Shown here: one piece after another, positions 10,128 through 19,090 of the stretch
Layout of the letters: each line of letters starts with the position of its first letter
Numbering within the stretch: the stretch's first letter is position 1
Assembly (NCBI RefSeq): GCF_014646355.1
Contig: NZ_BMNH01000022.1
Coordinates: forward strand, 1 to 64,000
DNA: 64,000 nt
Origin: Nonomuraea cavernae
GTDB taxonomy: Bacteria; Actinomycetota; Actinomycetes; Streptosporangiales; Streptosporangiaceae
Reading direction: 5' to 3'
Notes under the pieces: model-generated
The model's database searches: none
What the model saw: the letters and a program-made list of their open reading frames with translations, nothing else
What the model was told of the DNA's origin: nothing
Translations under genes and position numbers: made by a program

Positions 10128-11756
10128 TCAGTCGAGGTAGTCGCGGAGCACCTGGGACCGTGACGGGTGACGCAGCTTGGACATCGTCTTCGACTCGATC
10201 TGCCGGATGCGCTCACGCGTCACCCCGTAGACCTTGCCGATCTCGTCCAGGGTCTTCGGCTGCCCGTCGGTGAGGCCGAACCGCATCGACACGACGCCCG
10301 CCTCGCGCTCCGACAACGTGTCGAGAACGGAGTGCAGCTGCTCCTGCAGCAGCGTGAAGCTGACGGCGTCGGCCGGCACGATGGCCTCGGAGTCCTCGAT
10401 GAGGTCACCGAACTCGCTGTCGCCCTCCTCACCCAGCGGGGTGTGCAGGGAGATCGGCTCGCGACCGTATTTCTGGACCTCGACCACCTTCTCGGGGGTC
10501 ATGTCCAGCTCGCGGGCCAGCTCTTCCGGCGTCGGCTCGCGGCCGAGGTCCTGCAGCATCTGCCGCTGCACCCGGGCCAGCTTGTTGATCACTTCGACCA
10601 TGTGGACCGGGATGCGGATGGTGCGCGCCTGGTCGGCCATGGCCCGGGTGATCGCCTGCCGGATCCACCACGTGGCGTAGGTGGAGAACTTGTAGCCCTT
10701 GGTGTAGTCGAACTTCTCGACCGCGCGGATCAGACCGAGGTTGCCCTCCTGGATCAGGTCCAGGAACAGCATGCCGCGACCGGTGTAGCGCTTGGCAAGG
10801 GAGACCACGAGACGGAGGTTGGCCTCCAGCAGGTGGTTCTTCGCCCGGCGACCGTCTTCGGCGATCCATTCGAGCTCGGCACGGACGTCGACCGGCAGGC
10901 TGTCGGTCTCGCCGCCGCCCAGCTGCTCCTCGGCGAACAGGCCGGCCTCGATGCGCTTGGCCAGCTCGACCTCCTGCTCGGCGTTGAGCAGGGGAACCTT
11001 GCCGATCTGCTTGAGGTAGTCCTTGACCGGGTCGGCGGTGGCGCCGGCGGCGGCGACCTGCGCGACCGGGGCGTCATCGTCGTCGTCGGACAGGATGAGG
11101 ACTTCGTCCTCGCTCTTCTCGGTGGCGGCGGCCGCGGCGGCTGCCGCCTTGGGCTCGTCGTCGGTCTCGTCGTCGGTCTCGGCCTCGGCGACGATCTCGT
11201 CCTCCTCGACGACCACGATGTCCTCGAGGTCCTCCAGCTCCACGTCGGCGTCGAGCTCGATGTCCTCGTCGTCGGCCGCCTCGGGATCCTTCGGCTTGGT
11301 CTCGGCAGGCCCAGCACTGTCCGGCTTGGCCTTCTTGGCGGGCGGTGCCGCCTTCTTGGCCGCCGGGGCGGCCTTCTTGGCGGGAGCCGGCTTCTTGGGC
11401 GCGGGCTCGGCTTCGGCGGTGACGACCGCGGTCACGGTCTCAGGTTGCTGCTCTTTGGCGGCCGCTGCGGCCTTGGTCTTGACGGGGGCAGCGGTGCGGC
11501 GCTTTGCTGGACCACGAGACTTCTTCGGCGCTGCCGAATCCGCGGCGGTCACCACCACGGTCACGCCCTCTTTGCTGAGGTTCCGCAAGAACGCGGCGGC
11601 GTGCGACATGGGGATGTCCGCCTCCTCGAAGGCCTGGCGGACATCCTCAGACTCGAGGAAACCCTGCGAGCGCCCACGCTCGAGCAGTCGCTGAATGACG
11701 GGCTCGTTCAGCTCTTGTGGCTTCGAGCGAGTCGAACTTGCAGGCGACACGAACAC
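10128..11756 (-). CDS. rpoD: Principal RNA polymerase sigma factor (RpoD/HrdB/SigA)
   Basis: About 540 residues. Region 1.1 ('[25 protein letters not shown]') comes first, followed by a 170-residue Ala/Lys-rich then acidic linker typical of actinobacterial primary sigma factors. Then come region 1.2 ('[16 protein letters not shown]'), region 2 ('[17 protein letters not shown]', '[19 protein letters not shown]', '[10 protein letters not shown]'), region 3 and region 4.2 ('[19 protein letters not shown]'). It directs housekeeping transcription by recognising -10/-35 promoters. Two GTG codons compete as start. The one at 11750 lies six bases after GAGAGGTG and may be preferred to the one at 11756. 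A 13-codon leader ORF lies upstream. Confidence 0.95.
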   Translation of the reverse strand: MFVSPASSTRSKPQELNEPVIQRLLERGRSQGFLESEDVRQAFEEADIPMSHAAAFLRNLSKEGVTVVVTAADSAAPKKSRGPAKRRTAAPVKTKAAAAAKEQQPETVTAVVTAEAEPAPKKPAPAKKAAPAAKKAAPPAKKAKPDSAGPAETKPKDPEAADDEDIELDADVELEDLEDIVVVEEDEIVAEAETDDETDDEPKAAAAAAAATEKSEDEVLILSDDDDDAPVAQVAAAGATADPVKDYLKQIGKVPLLNAEQEVELAKRIEAGLFAEEQLGGGETDSLPVDVRAELEWIAEDGRRAKNHLLEANLRLVVSLAKRYTGRGMLFLDLIQEGNLGLIRAVEKFDYTKGYKFSTYATWWIRQAITRAMADQARTIRIPVHMVEVINKLARVQRQMLQDLGREPTPEELARELDMTPEKVVEVQKYGREPISLHTPLGEEGDSEFGDLIEDSEAIVPADAVSFTLLQEQLHSVLDTLSEREAGVVSMRFGLTDGQPKTLDEIGKVYGVTRERIRQIESKTMSKLRHPSRSQVLRDYLD

Positions 11757-11844
11757 CTCTCGAACGAACGCGTGGCGACAATGGACCCAGATGCCCGCTG
11801 GGGGGCTGTTGCCTCTCTGGAGATCGGTGAGGCCGTGCGAACCG

Positions 11845-11886
11845 CTACGGACCTGCCCTGCATTCTGGCACGACCATGCACTTCAT
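11845..11886 (-). CDS. Short leader ORF upstream of rpoD
   Basis: A 13-codon frame, '[13 protein letters not shown]', with a strong GGAGGTGG ribosome site six to seven bases before its ATG. It lies 90-95 bp upstream of the sigma factor start in the same direction. Two Cys codons are present. It could act as a translated leader in the rpoD transcript or be accidental. Confidence 0.3.
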   Translation of the reverse strand: MKCMVVPECRAGP

Positions 11887-11991
11887 ACGGCCACCTCCCG
11901 GCGGTTGTCCTCCACCCTAGGCTGACCCGGACAGTAGTGCGTACGTAAGCGCGCCACCGATACCCGAAAGCAACCCTTATGACTGTTTCAT

Positions 11992-14085
11992 TCAGTCACT
12001 CTTCGTGGCGGGCGGCACGTGGATGGCCAGGGCGGTAACGTCATCATCCTGTTCATATCCCGACAACATCCGATCAACCAGAAAGTCCAGCAACATATGT
12101 GGACTGCTGACGACCTCTGGTGGCGCTTCGGTCACAACACTGCAAATTTCCGCGAGTCCCGCGTCCAAGCCACGCTTCCGGTTCTCCACGAGCCCGTCGG
12201 AGTAGAGCACGGCGGTGTGTCCCGGAGGCACCACGAACCGGAACTGACGGCGGCTGGTCGGCCAGCCGAGCGGGGTGCCCGGCTGCGCCTCGCAGAGCAT
12301 GGCCGTGCCCTGTGGCGAGACCAGGACGGGCGGCGGATGACCGGCGAGCGCGAGGGTGCCCTCACCCGTGACGGGCTCGACCACCATGTACGCCAGGGTC
12401 GTGACCTGCTCTTCTTCCTCGGTGGCGTCGAAGACCCGGTCGAGACCGGTCAGCACCGCGGCGGGCGGCGGGTTGGTCAGCGCCAGCGCGCGCATGGCGT
12501 TGCGGATGCGGCCCATCCCGGCCGCGGCCTTGACGCCCTTGCCCATGACGTCGCCCACGACCGCGGCGACCCTGCCGTCCTGCAGCACGAAGGCGTCGTA
12601 CCAGTCGCCGCCCACCTGGACGTGACGGCTGCCGGAGCGGAAGCGCTGGGCCAGCTCGAGGCCCTTGACCACCGGCAGGCGATCGGGCAGCAGGCTGCGC
12701 TGGAGCGTCTCGGCGGTGCGGTGCTCACGCTCGAACAGCGTGGCCCGCTCCACCGCCAGCGCGCACTGCCCGGCCAGCGCCTCCAGGAAGACGCCGTCCT
12801 CCTGAGAGATCTTCTGCGGCCGGGTGAACGAGAAGCGCAGCGCTCCCAGCGCCCGGCCCGCCGCGAGCAGCGGCAGGCCGACCCAGGCCCGCTCATCGGT
12901 GTGGGTGAGGTAGTTGGCCAGCACCTGCTCGTCGCCGCCGGCGTCGAGCAGCTGGGACCGGAGGCTGTCGGGCGACTCGGCGAACACCGGCCGGCGGCTG
13001 TTGACGGCCATGGTCATCACGCTGGAGTGGGAGAGCGGAATCTCCTCGCCCGACGTGCCCGACGCCTCGGGCACGCCCTCGCCGTTGATCAGCTTGAGTG
13101 CCGCGCGGTCGGGGTCGAGGAGCGCGACAGCCGAACGGTCGGCCGCCAGGGCGGTGCGGCCCACGTCGATGATGACCTGCACCACCTGCTCGACCGTCAG
13201 CGCCTCGGCCAGTATGGCGGTGGCGCCCTGCAGCCGCGCCGTGCGCAGCGCGGCGGCGCCGAGCTGGTCGGTCAGCCTGCCGCGCATCTCCTCGGCCTCA
13301 CGCTGCGGCGTCACGTCGGTGTTGGCGCCCACCCACTCGACCACCCGGCCATGCCGGATGATCGGGACGGCGCGTACCTCGAAGTGGCGGTAGCCGCTGG
13401 CGCGGGTGCGCACCCGGTAGTTCCACTCGAACATGGTGCGGCCGCGCAGCGCCTCCTTCCAGGCCTCCTCGGTCTGCTGGCGCTCCTCCGGGTGGACCAC
13501 GTCCAGCCAGCCGTGCGCGAGGTACTCCTCGAGCCCCTGGCCGGTGATGGCGCGCCACTGCGGCGCGTCCTCGACCACGGCGCCGGTGGGCGAGGTGATC
13601 CAGACGAGCTGCGACTGCGCCTCCACCAGCGAGCGGTAGCGCTCCTCGCTGCGGCGCAGGTCTTCCTCGGTCTGCCTGCTCTCGGTCACGTCGAGCCCGA
13701 CCAGCGCGATGGCCCGCAGCTCGCCCGCCTCGTCGTGGACCGGGGAGAACGACAGCGACCAGTGCCGGGTGTCGCCCTCGGCGGAGCGGACCCGGACGCG
13801 GCCCTCGGTGACGGGCGCGTCACTCTCGATGACGCCCTGCACGGCGTGGGTGATGAGCTGGCTGAGATCGGCCGCCAGGGACTCGATCGGCACCCGGCCC
13901 ACGAGCCGCTCGGCCGGCACGCCGACCACGTCGGTGAACACGTCGTTGACCCGCTGCACGCGGCCATCGACGTCGAAGAAGGCGAAGGCGAACTCAGCCT
14001 CCGACAACATGCCCTTGAACAGGGCGGAGTCTGAGACGTCCACATCCGACTCCCGTGGACGGGGAACGGAGGTCTCGGCGCTCAT
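11992..14085 (-). CDS. PAS-PAS-GAF-SpoIIE (PP2C) serine phosphatase
   Basis: A 697-residue cytosolic signalling protein. A first PAS domain (residues about 20-130, 'VNDVFTDVVGVPAERLVGR') and a second PAS/PAC ('SEERYRSLVEAQSQLVWIT' to 'VGANTDVTPQREAEE') precede a GAF domain ('VVQVIIDVGRTALAADRSAVALLD'). The C-terminal PP2C-type phosphatase shows 'VGGDWYDAFVLQDGRVAAVVGDVMGKG' metal-binding Asp residues. Such proteins dephosphorylate anti-sigma-factor antagonists (SpoIIAA/RsbV type) in partner-switching cascades. No kinase or antagonist gene is adjacent. Start chosen at the ATG seven bases after GGAGGTG; the frame is open 14 codons further. Confidence 0.9.
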   Translation of the reverse strand: MSAETSVPRPRESDVDVSDSALFKGMLSEAEFAFAFFDVDGRVQRVNDVFTDVVGVPAERLVGRVPIESLAADLSQLITHAVQGVIESDAPVTEGRVRVRSAEGDTRHWSLSFSPVHDEAGELRAIALVGLDVTESRQTEEDLRRSEERYRSLVEAQSQLVWITSPTGAVVEDAPQWRAITGQGLEEYLAHGWLDVVHPEERQQTEEAWKEALRGRTMFEWNYRVRTRASGYRHFEVRAVPIIRHGRVVEWVGANTDVTPQREAEEMRGRLTDQLGAAALRTARLQGATAILAEALTVEQVVQVIIDVGRTALAADRSAVALLDPDRAALKLINGEGVPEASGTSGEEIPLSHSSVMTMAVNSRRPVFAESPDSLRSQLLDAGGDEQVLANYLTHTDERAWVGLPLLAAGRALGALRFSFTRPQKISQEDGVFLEALAGQCALAVERATLFEREHRTAETLQRSLLPDRLPVVKGLELAQRFRSGSRHVQVGGDWYDAFVLQDGRVAAVVGDVMGKGVKAAAGMGRIRNAMRALALTNPPPAAVLTGLDRVFDATEEEEQVTTLAYMVVEPVTGEGTLALAGHPPPVLVSPQGTAMLCEAQPGTPLGWPTSRRQFRFVVPPGHTAVLYSDGLVENRKRGLDAGLAEICSVVTEAPPEVVSSPHMLLDFLVDRMLSGYEQDDDVTALAIHVPPATKSD

Positions 14086-14279
14086 GGTCGGCACCTCCGT
14101 CGCGTGCCAGGGTCTCCCACGCGGCACATCTCCATAACTGTGTATCGGCGTAGCGCAGCTCCGGGCGACCGGATCCTGCAGTACATCATCGGCGATGGGC
14201 AGGCGCGGACGGAAGCCCCGGCCGCCATACGGTCAACGCATCCTGTCAAAATCGCTCCACGTTGCGCAGCAAGATCAGG

Positions 14280-14849
14280 CTACTTGGCCCGCGCCGCTCG
14301 CTTCGACTCCTGCTTGGCGGCACGTACGCGACCCAGCGTCTCGGCGTCGACCACGTCGGCCACCGACCGCAGAGAACCCTCCTCGCCGTAGGGTCCGGCC
14401 GCCTCGCGCCATCCTGACGGCTGGAAGCCCAATTGCTTGCCGAGCAATGCCAAAAATATCTGGGCCTTCTGCTTGCCGTAGCCCGGAAGATCCAGCAGGC
14501 GCTTCAGCGCGTCTTTGCCGTCTGCGGCCTCCGTCCAGACGCGCTCGGCCTTGCCGTCGTAGTGCTCCACGAGGTAGGCGGCCAGCTGCTGGATCCGGGC
14601 CGCCATCGCCTTGGGATAGCGGTGAACGGCCGGTTTGGCGGCCAGCAGGGCGGTGAACGCCTCGGGGTCGAAGGAGGCGATCTCCTCCGCCGTGAGGTCG
14701 TGTCCGAGCCGCTCGGAGATGGTGTGGGGCCCCGTGAACGCCCATTCCATCGGGATCTGCTGGTCGAGCAGCATGCCGACGAGGAGGGCGAACGGACTGC
14801 GGCCGAGCAGGTCGTCGGCCTCGGCCCGCTGGGCGAGCTGGATGCGCAT
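14280..14849 (-). CDS. HhH-GPD superfamily base-excision DNA repair protein
   Basis: A 189-residue small HhH-GPD protein of the actinobacterial type. The N-terminus 'PFALLVGMLLDQQIPMEWAF' corresponds to the glycosylase first helices. The hairpin-helix-hairpin 'LLDLPGYGKQKAQIFLALLGK' (about residues 120-140) is followed by the conserved C-terminal helix. The usual catalytic Lys/Asp of EndoIII-like enzymes is not clearly identifiable, and there is no FeS Cys cluster. The damaged base recognised is unknown. Start ATG has no clear ribosome site, so the mRNA may be leaderless. It is divergent from the small gene at 15003. Confidence 0.8.
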   Translation of the reverse strand: MRIQLAQRAEADDLLGRSPFALLVGMLLDQQIPMEWAFTGPHTISERLGHDLTAEEIASFDPEAFTALLAAKPAVHRYPKAMAARIQQLAAYLVEHYDGKAERVWTEAADGKDALKRLLDLPGYGKQKAQIFLALLGKQLGFQPSGWREAAGPYGEEGSLRSVADVVDAETLGRVRAAKQESKRAARAK

Positions 14850-15002
14850 GGGAACAGCTTCGCACGAAAGGGCCTGCCGAGAAGCGAACACAACCGTTGT
14901 GGAGCCTTGACACCGGCCCGAGAAAAGATGGAATGAGAGCGCAAGTCGCCCTGCGTCCATTCCTGGGGGTTTGCCCCGGGCCTCCAGAGGAATCTCACAT
15001 CT

Positions 15003-15227
15003 ATGCTCGCTCTGGCCACACGCTTTCTCAGGGAGCCGGTCAGTCACAGGCTGGCTGAAGAGTTCCTGACCGTGCCCGTGGACACGATCGACCGCTGCGT
15101 CGCCGACGTGTGCGCGTGCGCGCAGCACCTTGGCATCACGGCGACACCGGAGATCGTGGAACGCATCGCGCGAGAGCACCTGCTCGCGATCGTCAACTCC
15201 GCACCGCCGCCCCGAACTCCCCGATAA
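15003..15227 (+). CDS. Small helical protein, possible three-helix bundle family
   Basis: A 74-residue protein predicted to be nearly all helical ('REPVSHRLAEEFLTVPVDTIDRCVADV', 'TPEIVERIAREHLLAI') and ending in a Pro-rich tail. It resembles in style the small actinobacterial three-helix-bundle dimerisation proteins, which have no known activity. The ATG is not preceded by a strong ribosome site. It lies 45 bp before the next gene in the same direction. Confidence 0.5.
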   Translation: MLALATRFLREPVSHRLAEEFLTVPVDTIDRCVADVCACAQHLGITATPEIVERIAREHLLAIVNSAPPPRTPR

Positions 15228-15272
15228 CATCGGGGTCACCAGGCCGCGTTCTACGCACCGTTTACGCCTGGA

Positions 15273-16850
15273 ATGCGAGAGAGTGAGGGCGTGCGCCGAC
15301 ACCGACGAGATCCCCGGGAGAGCACCCCGCCAGACGACGTGTTCAAGGAGATGGTGCAGGCGGCTCGCGAGTTGCTCGCGGTGCGCAGCCCCCTGGACGC
15401 CGAGTTGATGGTCTCCGACATGGTCGGTGCGTGGTGGGGCCGGCGGGTCAGAGGTGGCGACGTGGAGCAGGTCCTCGGTGAGGGCCTGGTCGACTACGCG
15501 GCCAAGGCGGGCAGCCCGGCGTCGCTGACCCTGCTCATCTGCCTGGCCTATCTCGGCACGGCCCGCCAGGGCGCCAAGGCGGAGGGCGCGGCGCTCGCGC
15601 TCATGGAGTCCGGCGTGGCCAGGCCCGGCTGGGCCGACCGGGTCGGCGCGGTCAAGCCCACCGGCTGTTACGTCTCCCGCGACGCCTACGGCGACCAGGA
15701 CACGGTGATCTGCACGTTCGCCTACCGGTGGGGCGAGGAGTCGCCCGCCGGGGCCGGCCACGAGCCCCACGCGCTGGTCATGGTCGTCGACCACAACATG
15801 TCCGGCATGGCGCGTGACGCCTGGGTCTCCTCCCAGGTCGACATGCTGATCGAGAAGGCGCGGGCCGAGGCGGCCGGCAACGCGATGCTGCTGTTCGAGG
15901 AGATCGAGCCGCAGCAGGCCAGGGCGCTGCTGGAGTCGGCCATGAAGGCCACCCGGGAGCCCAAGACGCCTCCCCCGGTCAGCGAGAGCTACAGCGCCTA
16001 CCACGCGTTCGCCCGAGCCCGGCTCAAGGCGCTGCCGCCGGGGCGCAAGCGTCCGGCGCCGCTGCACATCGAGGCCCCCTACAGCCGCGAGCGGCGGGCG
16101 ATGCTGGCCGCCGAGTTCCTCGCGTCCGACGCGGCCGAGCACCTGTCCGACCCGTCGGCCGCCTCGCGCTGCGCCGACCACATCATCGACTACGGCTGCG
16201 AGCAGGACTTCAGCCGGCCGCTGCGGGTCAGCCCCACCAAGTGCGAGACGTTCCTGCTCGACTGGCTGCCGCGCAAGGTGATGCTGAGCGTCGCCGAGCA
16301 GGAGGCCATGCCGCACGTGCTGGCCGCCTGGGTGCGCTTCGCGGCGCTGCGCACCGGGCTGCCCGAGCGGGGGCTGAAGGCCACGCTCGACGCGGTGTGG
16401 GAGGCGATCGGCAAGTTCCCCGAGGCCTACCGCGACCCGACGTCGTTCGGGCTCGACCGGCAACTGCTGGAGCGGCTGCTGCCCGACGGCGACCTGTCGG
16501 CGCTGGCCAGGCGGGTCTTCGCGTTCCCGTTCCTGCAGGGTGTGCACAACGGCGTCGACCTCGACCGGCTCAACCCGGCCGACGACGCCGACCGGCGGAC
16601 CCTGCTGGAGATCGACCATGTCGGCACCGTCGACGAGGAGCATCTGGCCTGGCACGAGGAGATCGCCGGCCGGTTGTGGGTGGGTGATCCGCCGCAGCTG
16701 TGGGAGGCGGCGCAGCGTCTGCTCGACCTCGGCCACGATCGTCATGACGTGTTGCACGTGCTGATCGAGATCGCCGAGCGCATCGGCGGCGACCCGGAGG
16801 AGCTCGCCGCGGCCCTCGACGACATCGCCGACATCCCCGACGAGATCTAG
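15273..16850 (+). CDS. Conserved actinobacterial protein, DUF1841-like C-terminus
   Basis: A 525-residue soluble protein I cannot name. The first 280 residues contain an alpha/beta region ('HALVMVVDHNMSGMARDAWVS') with no known catalytic motif. A linker of repeated Pro/Arg residues follows, then a helical half. The C-terminus 'LLDLGHDRHDVLHVLIEIAERI' has a GHxRHxxxH pattern like that of DUF1841 proteins, where closely spaced His residues could bind metal. It may be a two-module protein. An alternative GTG start lies six codons in. No partner genes are evident, although the downstream thioesterase follows within 40 bp. Confidence 0.6.
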   Translation: MRESEGVRRHRRDPRESTPPDDVFKEMVQAARELLAVRSPLDAELMVSDMVGAWWGRRVRGGDVEQVLGEGLVDYAAKAGSPASLTLLICLAYLGTARQGAKAEGAALALMESGVARPGWADRVGAVKPTGCYVSRDAYGDQDTVICTFAYRWGEESPAGAGHEPHALVMVVDHNMSGMARDAWVSSQVDMLIEKARAEAAGNAMLLFEEIEPQQARALLESAMKATREPKTPPPVSESYSAYHAFARARLKALPPGRKRPAPLHIEAPYSRERRAMLAAEFLASDAAEHLSDPSAASRCADHIIDYGCEQDFSRPLRVSPTKCETFLLDWLPRKVMLSVAEQEAMPHVLAAWVRFAALRTGLPERGLKATLDAVWEAIGKFPEAYRDPTSFGLDRQLLERLLPDGDLSALARRVFAFPFLQGVHNGVDLDRLNPADDADRRTLLEIDHVGTVDEEHLAWHEEIAGRLWVGDPPQLWEAAQRLLDLGHDRHDVLHVLIEIAERIGGDPEELAAALDDIADIPDEI

Positions 16851-16890
16851 GCGCGGCTCCGCTTTCCGTCCCGCCGTAGAATTTCGTTCT

Positions 16891-17661
16891 ATGTCGATGT
16901 ACACCCGGCTGGCGACCGGCCGCTACCTCGCCTCGGAGCACACCCAGGGGCCGTGGGATCCCGCCACGCAGCACATGGGCCCCGTCACCGCCCTGATCAT
17001 CCACGAGCTCACCCAGACCGCCCCGAGGGCGGGCCTGGAGCTGTCGCGCCTGGTCGTGGACGTCTTCGGCCCGGTGCCGGTGGGCGAGCTGGAGTTGCGC
17101 ACCGACGTGATCCGCGACGGCAAACGCGTGCAGTGCCTGACCGCGAGCGTCTGGTCCGGCGACCGCGAGCACTGCCGCGCCACCGCCTGGCGCATCCGGG
17201 AGTCCGGCACGCCCGCGACGCCGGTGGCCGCCCCGCCCGCGCCCGTCCCGCCGCGCTCCGAGGCCGACCGGAGCTCGTGGCTGGGCTCGGGATTCGGCTA
17301 CGGCAGGGCGCTGGACTGGCGGTTCGTCACCGGCGGGCCGATGGTCACCGGACCCGCCACGGTCTGGGGCCGCGTCCTGGTGCCGCTGGTCGAGGGTGAG
17401 GAGATCTCCCCGCTGGAGCGGCTGGCGCTGTTCGCCGACAGCGGCAACGGCATCAGCCATGCGCTCGACTTCCAGACCCACCTGTTCGTGAACGTCGACC
17501 TGACGATCTCCCTCTTCCGCGCCCCCGCCGGGGAGTGGATCTGCATGGACGCCACCACCGTCATCGGTCCGGCGGGCCGCGGCCTGACCCGCTCCACGCT
17601 GTACGACGAGAGCGGCGAGGTCGGCACGGCGACTCAGACACTCTTCGTCGCGCCGAGGTGA
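16891..17661 (+). CDS. Thioesterase-like (double hotdog) acyl-CoA thioesterase family protein
   Basis: 256 residues made of two hotdog-fold halves. The first has 'GPWDPATQHMGPVTALIIHEL' and 'LVVDVFGPVPVGELELRTDVIRDGKR'. The second has 'SPLERLALFADSGNGISHAL' and 'FVNVDLTISLFRAPAGEWICMDA'. The halves are joined by a Pro-rich linker near residue 120. TesB-like members hydrolyse acyl-CoA thioesters; the acyl group here is unknown. The pxpA start is 21 bp downstream, so it may share that transcript, though no functional link is obvious. Confidence 0.75.
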   Translation: MSMYTRLATGRYLASEHTQGPWDPATQHMGPVTALIIHELTQTAPRAGLELSRLVVDVFGPVPVGELELRTDVIRDGKRVQCLTASVWSGDREHCRATAWRIRESGTPATPVAAPPAPVPPRSEADRSSWLGSGFGYGRALDWRFVTGGPMVTGPATVWGRVLVPLVEGEEISPLERLALFADSGNGISHALDFQTHLFVNVDLTISLFRAPAGEWICMDATTVIGPAGRGLTRSTLYDESGEVGTATQTLFVAPR

Positions 17662-17682
17662 CCGTGCCGTCATGATGGATCC

Positions 17683-18438
17683 ATGGTGATCGACCTCAAC
17701 GCCGACCTGGGTGAAGGCTTCGGCATCTGGGAGCTCGGCGACGACCTCGCGCTGCTCGACATCGTCACAAGCGCCAACGTGGCCTGCGGCTTCCACGCCG
17801 GCGACCCGGTGACGATCAGGCGCACGTGCGCGGCGGCCGTCGACCGGGGCGTGTCGATCGGGGCCCAGGTGTCCTACCGCGACCTGGCCCACTTCGGGCG
17901 CAGGGAGATGGACCTGGAGCCGGAGGAGCTCTGCGCCGAGGTGCTCTACCAACTGGCCGCCGTCGACGGCATCGCCCGGGCGATGGGCGGCCGGGTCTCG
18001 TACGTCAAGCCGCACGGCGCGCTCTACAACCGGGTCTGCCGCGACGAGGGGCAGGCGGCGGCGCTCGTCGACGCGGTGGTCGACTACGACCCGTCCCTGC
18101 CGGTGCTCACGCTGCCCGGCTCGGCCGTGCACAGCGCGGCGGCGGCCGAGGGCGTGCCCACGATCGCCGAGGCGTTCGCCGACCGCGCCTACACCTCCGC
18201 CGGAGCCCTGGTGTCACGCCGGGAGCCGGGGGCGCTCGTCCACGATCCGGCCGCGGTGTCGGCCCGCGCGGTGCGGATGGCCGTGGAGGGCTCGGTGACC
18301 TCGATCGAGGGCACCCCGGTGCCGGTCTCGGCCCGCTCCATCTGCGTCCACGGCGACACGCCCGGCGCCGTACGGCTGGCGCAGGCCGTACGAGACGGGT
18401 TGCTCGAGGCGGGTGTGGTTCTGCAGGCGTTCGCGTGA
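17683..18438 (+). CDS. pxpA: 5-oxoprolinase subunit A (LamB/YcsF family)
   Basis: A 251-residue TIM-barrel-like protein with the family opening 'VIDLNADLGEGFG' and the blocks 'VTSANVACGFHAGDP', 'YVKPHGALYN' and 'SICVHGDTPGA'. With PxpB and PxpC it forms the prokaryotic ATP-dependent 5-oxoprolinase, which opens 5-oxoproline (pyroglutamate) to glutamate. The Asp and His residues in 'NADLGE' and 'KPHGALY' are the conserved candidates for catalysis. First gene of a pxpABC run; the PxpB start follows 28 bp after its stop. Confidence 0.93.
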   Translation: MVIDLNADLGEGFGIWELGDDLALLDIVTSANVACGFHAGDPVTIRRTCAAAVDRGVSIGAQVSYRDLAHFGRREMDLEPEELCAEVLYQLAAVDGIARAMGGRVSYVKPHGALYNRVCRDEGQAAALVDAVVDYDPSLPVLTLPGSAVHSAAAAEGVPTIAEAFADRAYTSAGALVSRREPGALVHDPAAVSARAVRMAVEGSVTSIEGTPVPVSARSICVHGDTPGAVRLAQAVRDGLLEAGVVLQAFA

Positions 18439-18466
18439 CCGTCGCGCCGGGACGCGGGGTGGCGGT

Positions 18467-19090
18467 GTGATCCGGACGGCCGGGGAGCACGCGCTGCTCG
18501 TGGAGACGGGGGCGCTGGAGGTGTCGCACCGGCTCGACGCCGTCCTGCGCGCCCGCGGTCTCGAAGGGGTGGTGGAGATCGTGCCCGGGCCGGAGACCGT
18601 GCTGGTCGTGGCCCCCGGAGCGGACCAGCCCCGGTTGCGGGCCCGGCTGGGTGAGCTGCTCGCCGAGGCGCGCGAGCCTGCGCCTGGCACGCCCTCGCGA
18701 CCGGCGCCGAAGGACGTGGTGACGATTCCCGTCGTCTACGACGGCGCGGATCTCGATTCCGTGGCGGCGTTGGCGGGGCTGTCCGTGGCGGAGGTGATCG
18801 CCCGGCACACCGGGCGGGAGCTGGTGGTCGGGTGGCTGGGGTTCGCTCCTGGGTTCGCCTATCTGACCGGGCTGGATCCGGCGCTCCACCTGCCGCGGCT
18901 GGACACTCCGCGCACCTCGGTGCCCGCCGGGTCGGTGGCCGTCGCCGGGCCCTACTCCGCCGTCTACCCCAGCGCCTCGCCGGGCGGTTGGCGGCTGCTC
19001 GGCCGCACCTCGGTGCGGGTGTGGGACACCGGCGCCGACCCTCCGTCGCCGTTCCGGCCGGGGACCCGCGTGCGATTCGAGCCCGCATGA
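18467..19090 (+). CDS. pxpB: 5-oxoprolinase subunit B (carboxyltransferase-like, CT_C_D)
   Basis: 207 residues. 'EVIARHTGRELVVGWLGFAPGFAYL' and 'PRTSVPAGSVAVAGPYSAVYPSASPGGW' are the signature blocks of allophanate hydrolase subunit 1/KipI-like proteins. Its role is the ATP-using half of the 5-oxoprolinase. The open frame extends to 18413 inside pxpA, but the GTG at 18467 gives the expected N-terminus 'VIRTAGEHALLVETG'. Its stop overlaps the pxpC ATG by four bases (ATGA), indicating translational coupling. Confidence 0.92.
   Translation: MIRTAGEHALLVETGALEVSHRLDAVLRARGLEGVVEIVPGPETVLVVAPGADQPRLRARLGELLAEAREPAPGTPSRPAPKDVVTIPVVYDGADLDSVAALAGLSVAEVIARHTGRELVVGWLGFAPGFAYLTGLDPALHLPRLDTPRTSVPAGSVAVAGPYSAVYPSASPGGWRLLGRTSVRVWDTGADPPSPFRPGTRVRFEPA

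Noticed and set aside
10167-11948. A 593-codon frame opposite the sigma factor gene
   Set aside because: Its Leu/Gly/Val/His repeats are the reverse reading of the Ala/Lys/Asp linker; no start signal or domain.
12019-14034. A 671-codon frame opposite the PAS/phosphatase gene
   Set aside because: Shadow of a well-supported gene; composition Arg/His/Gly only.
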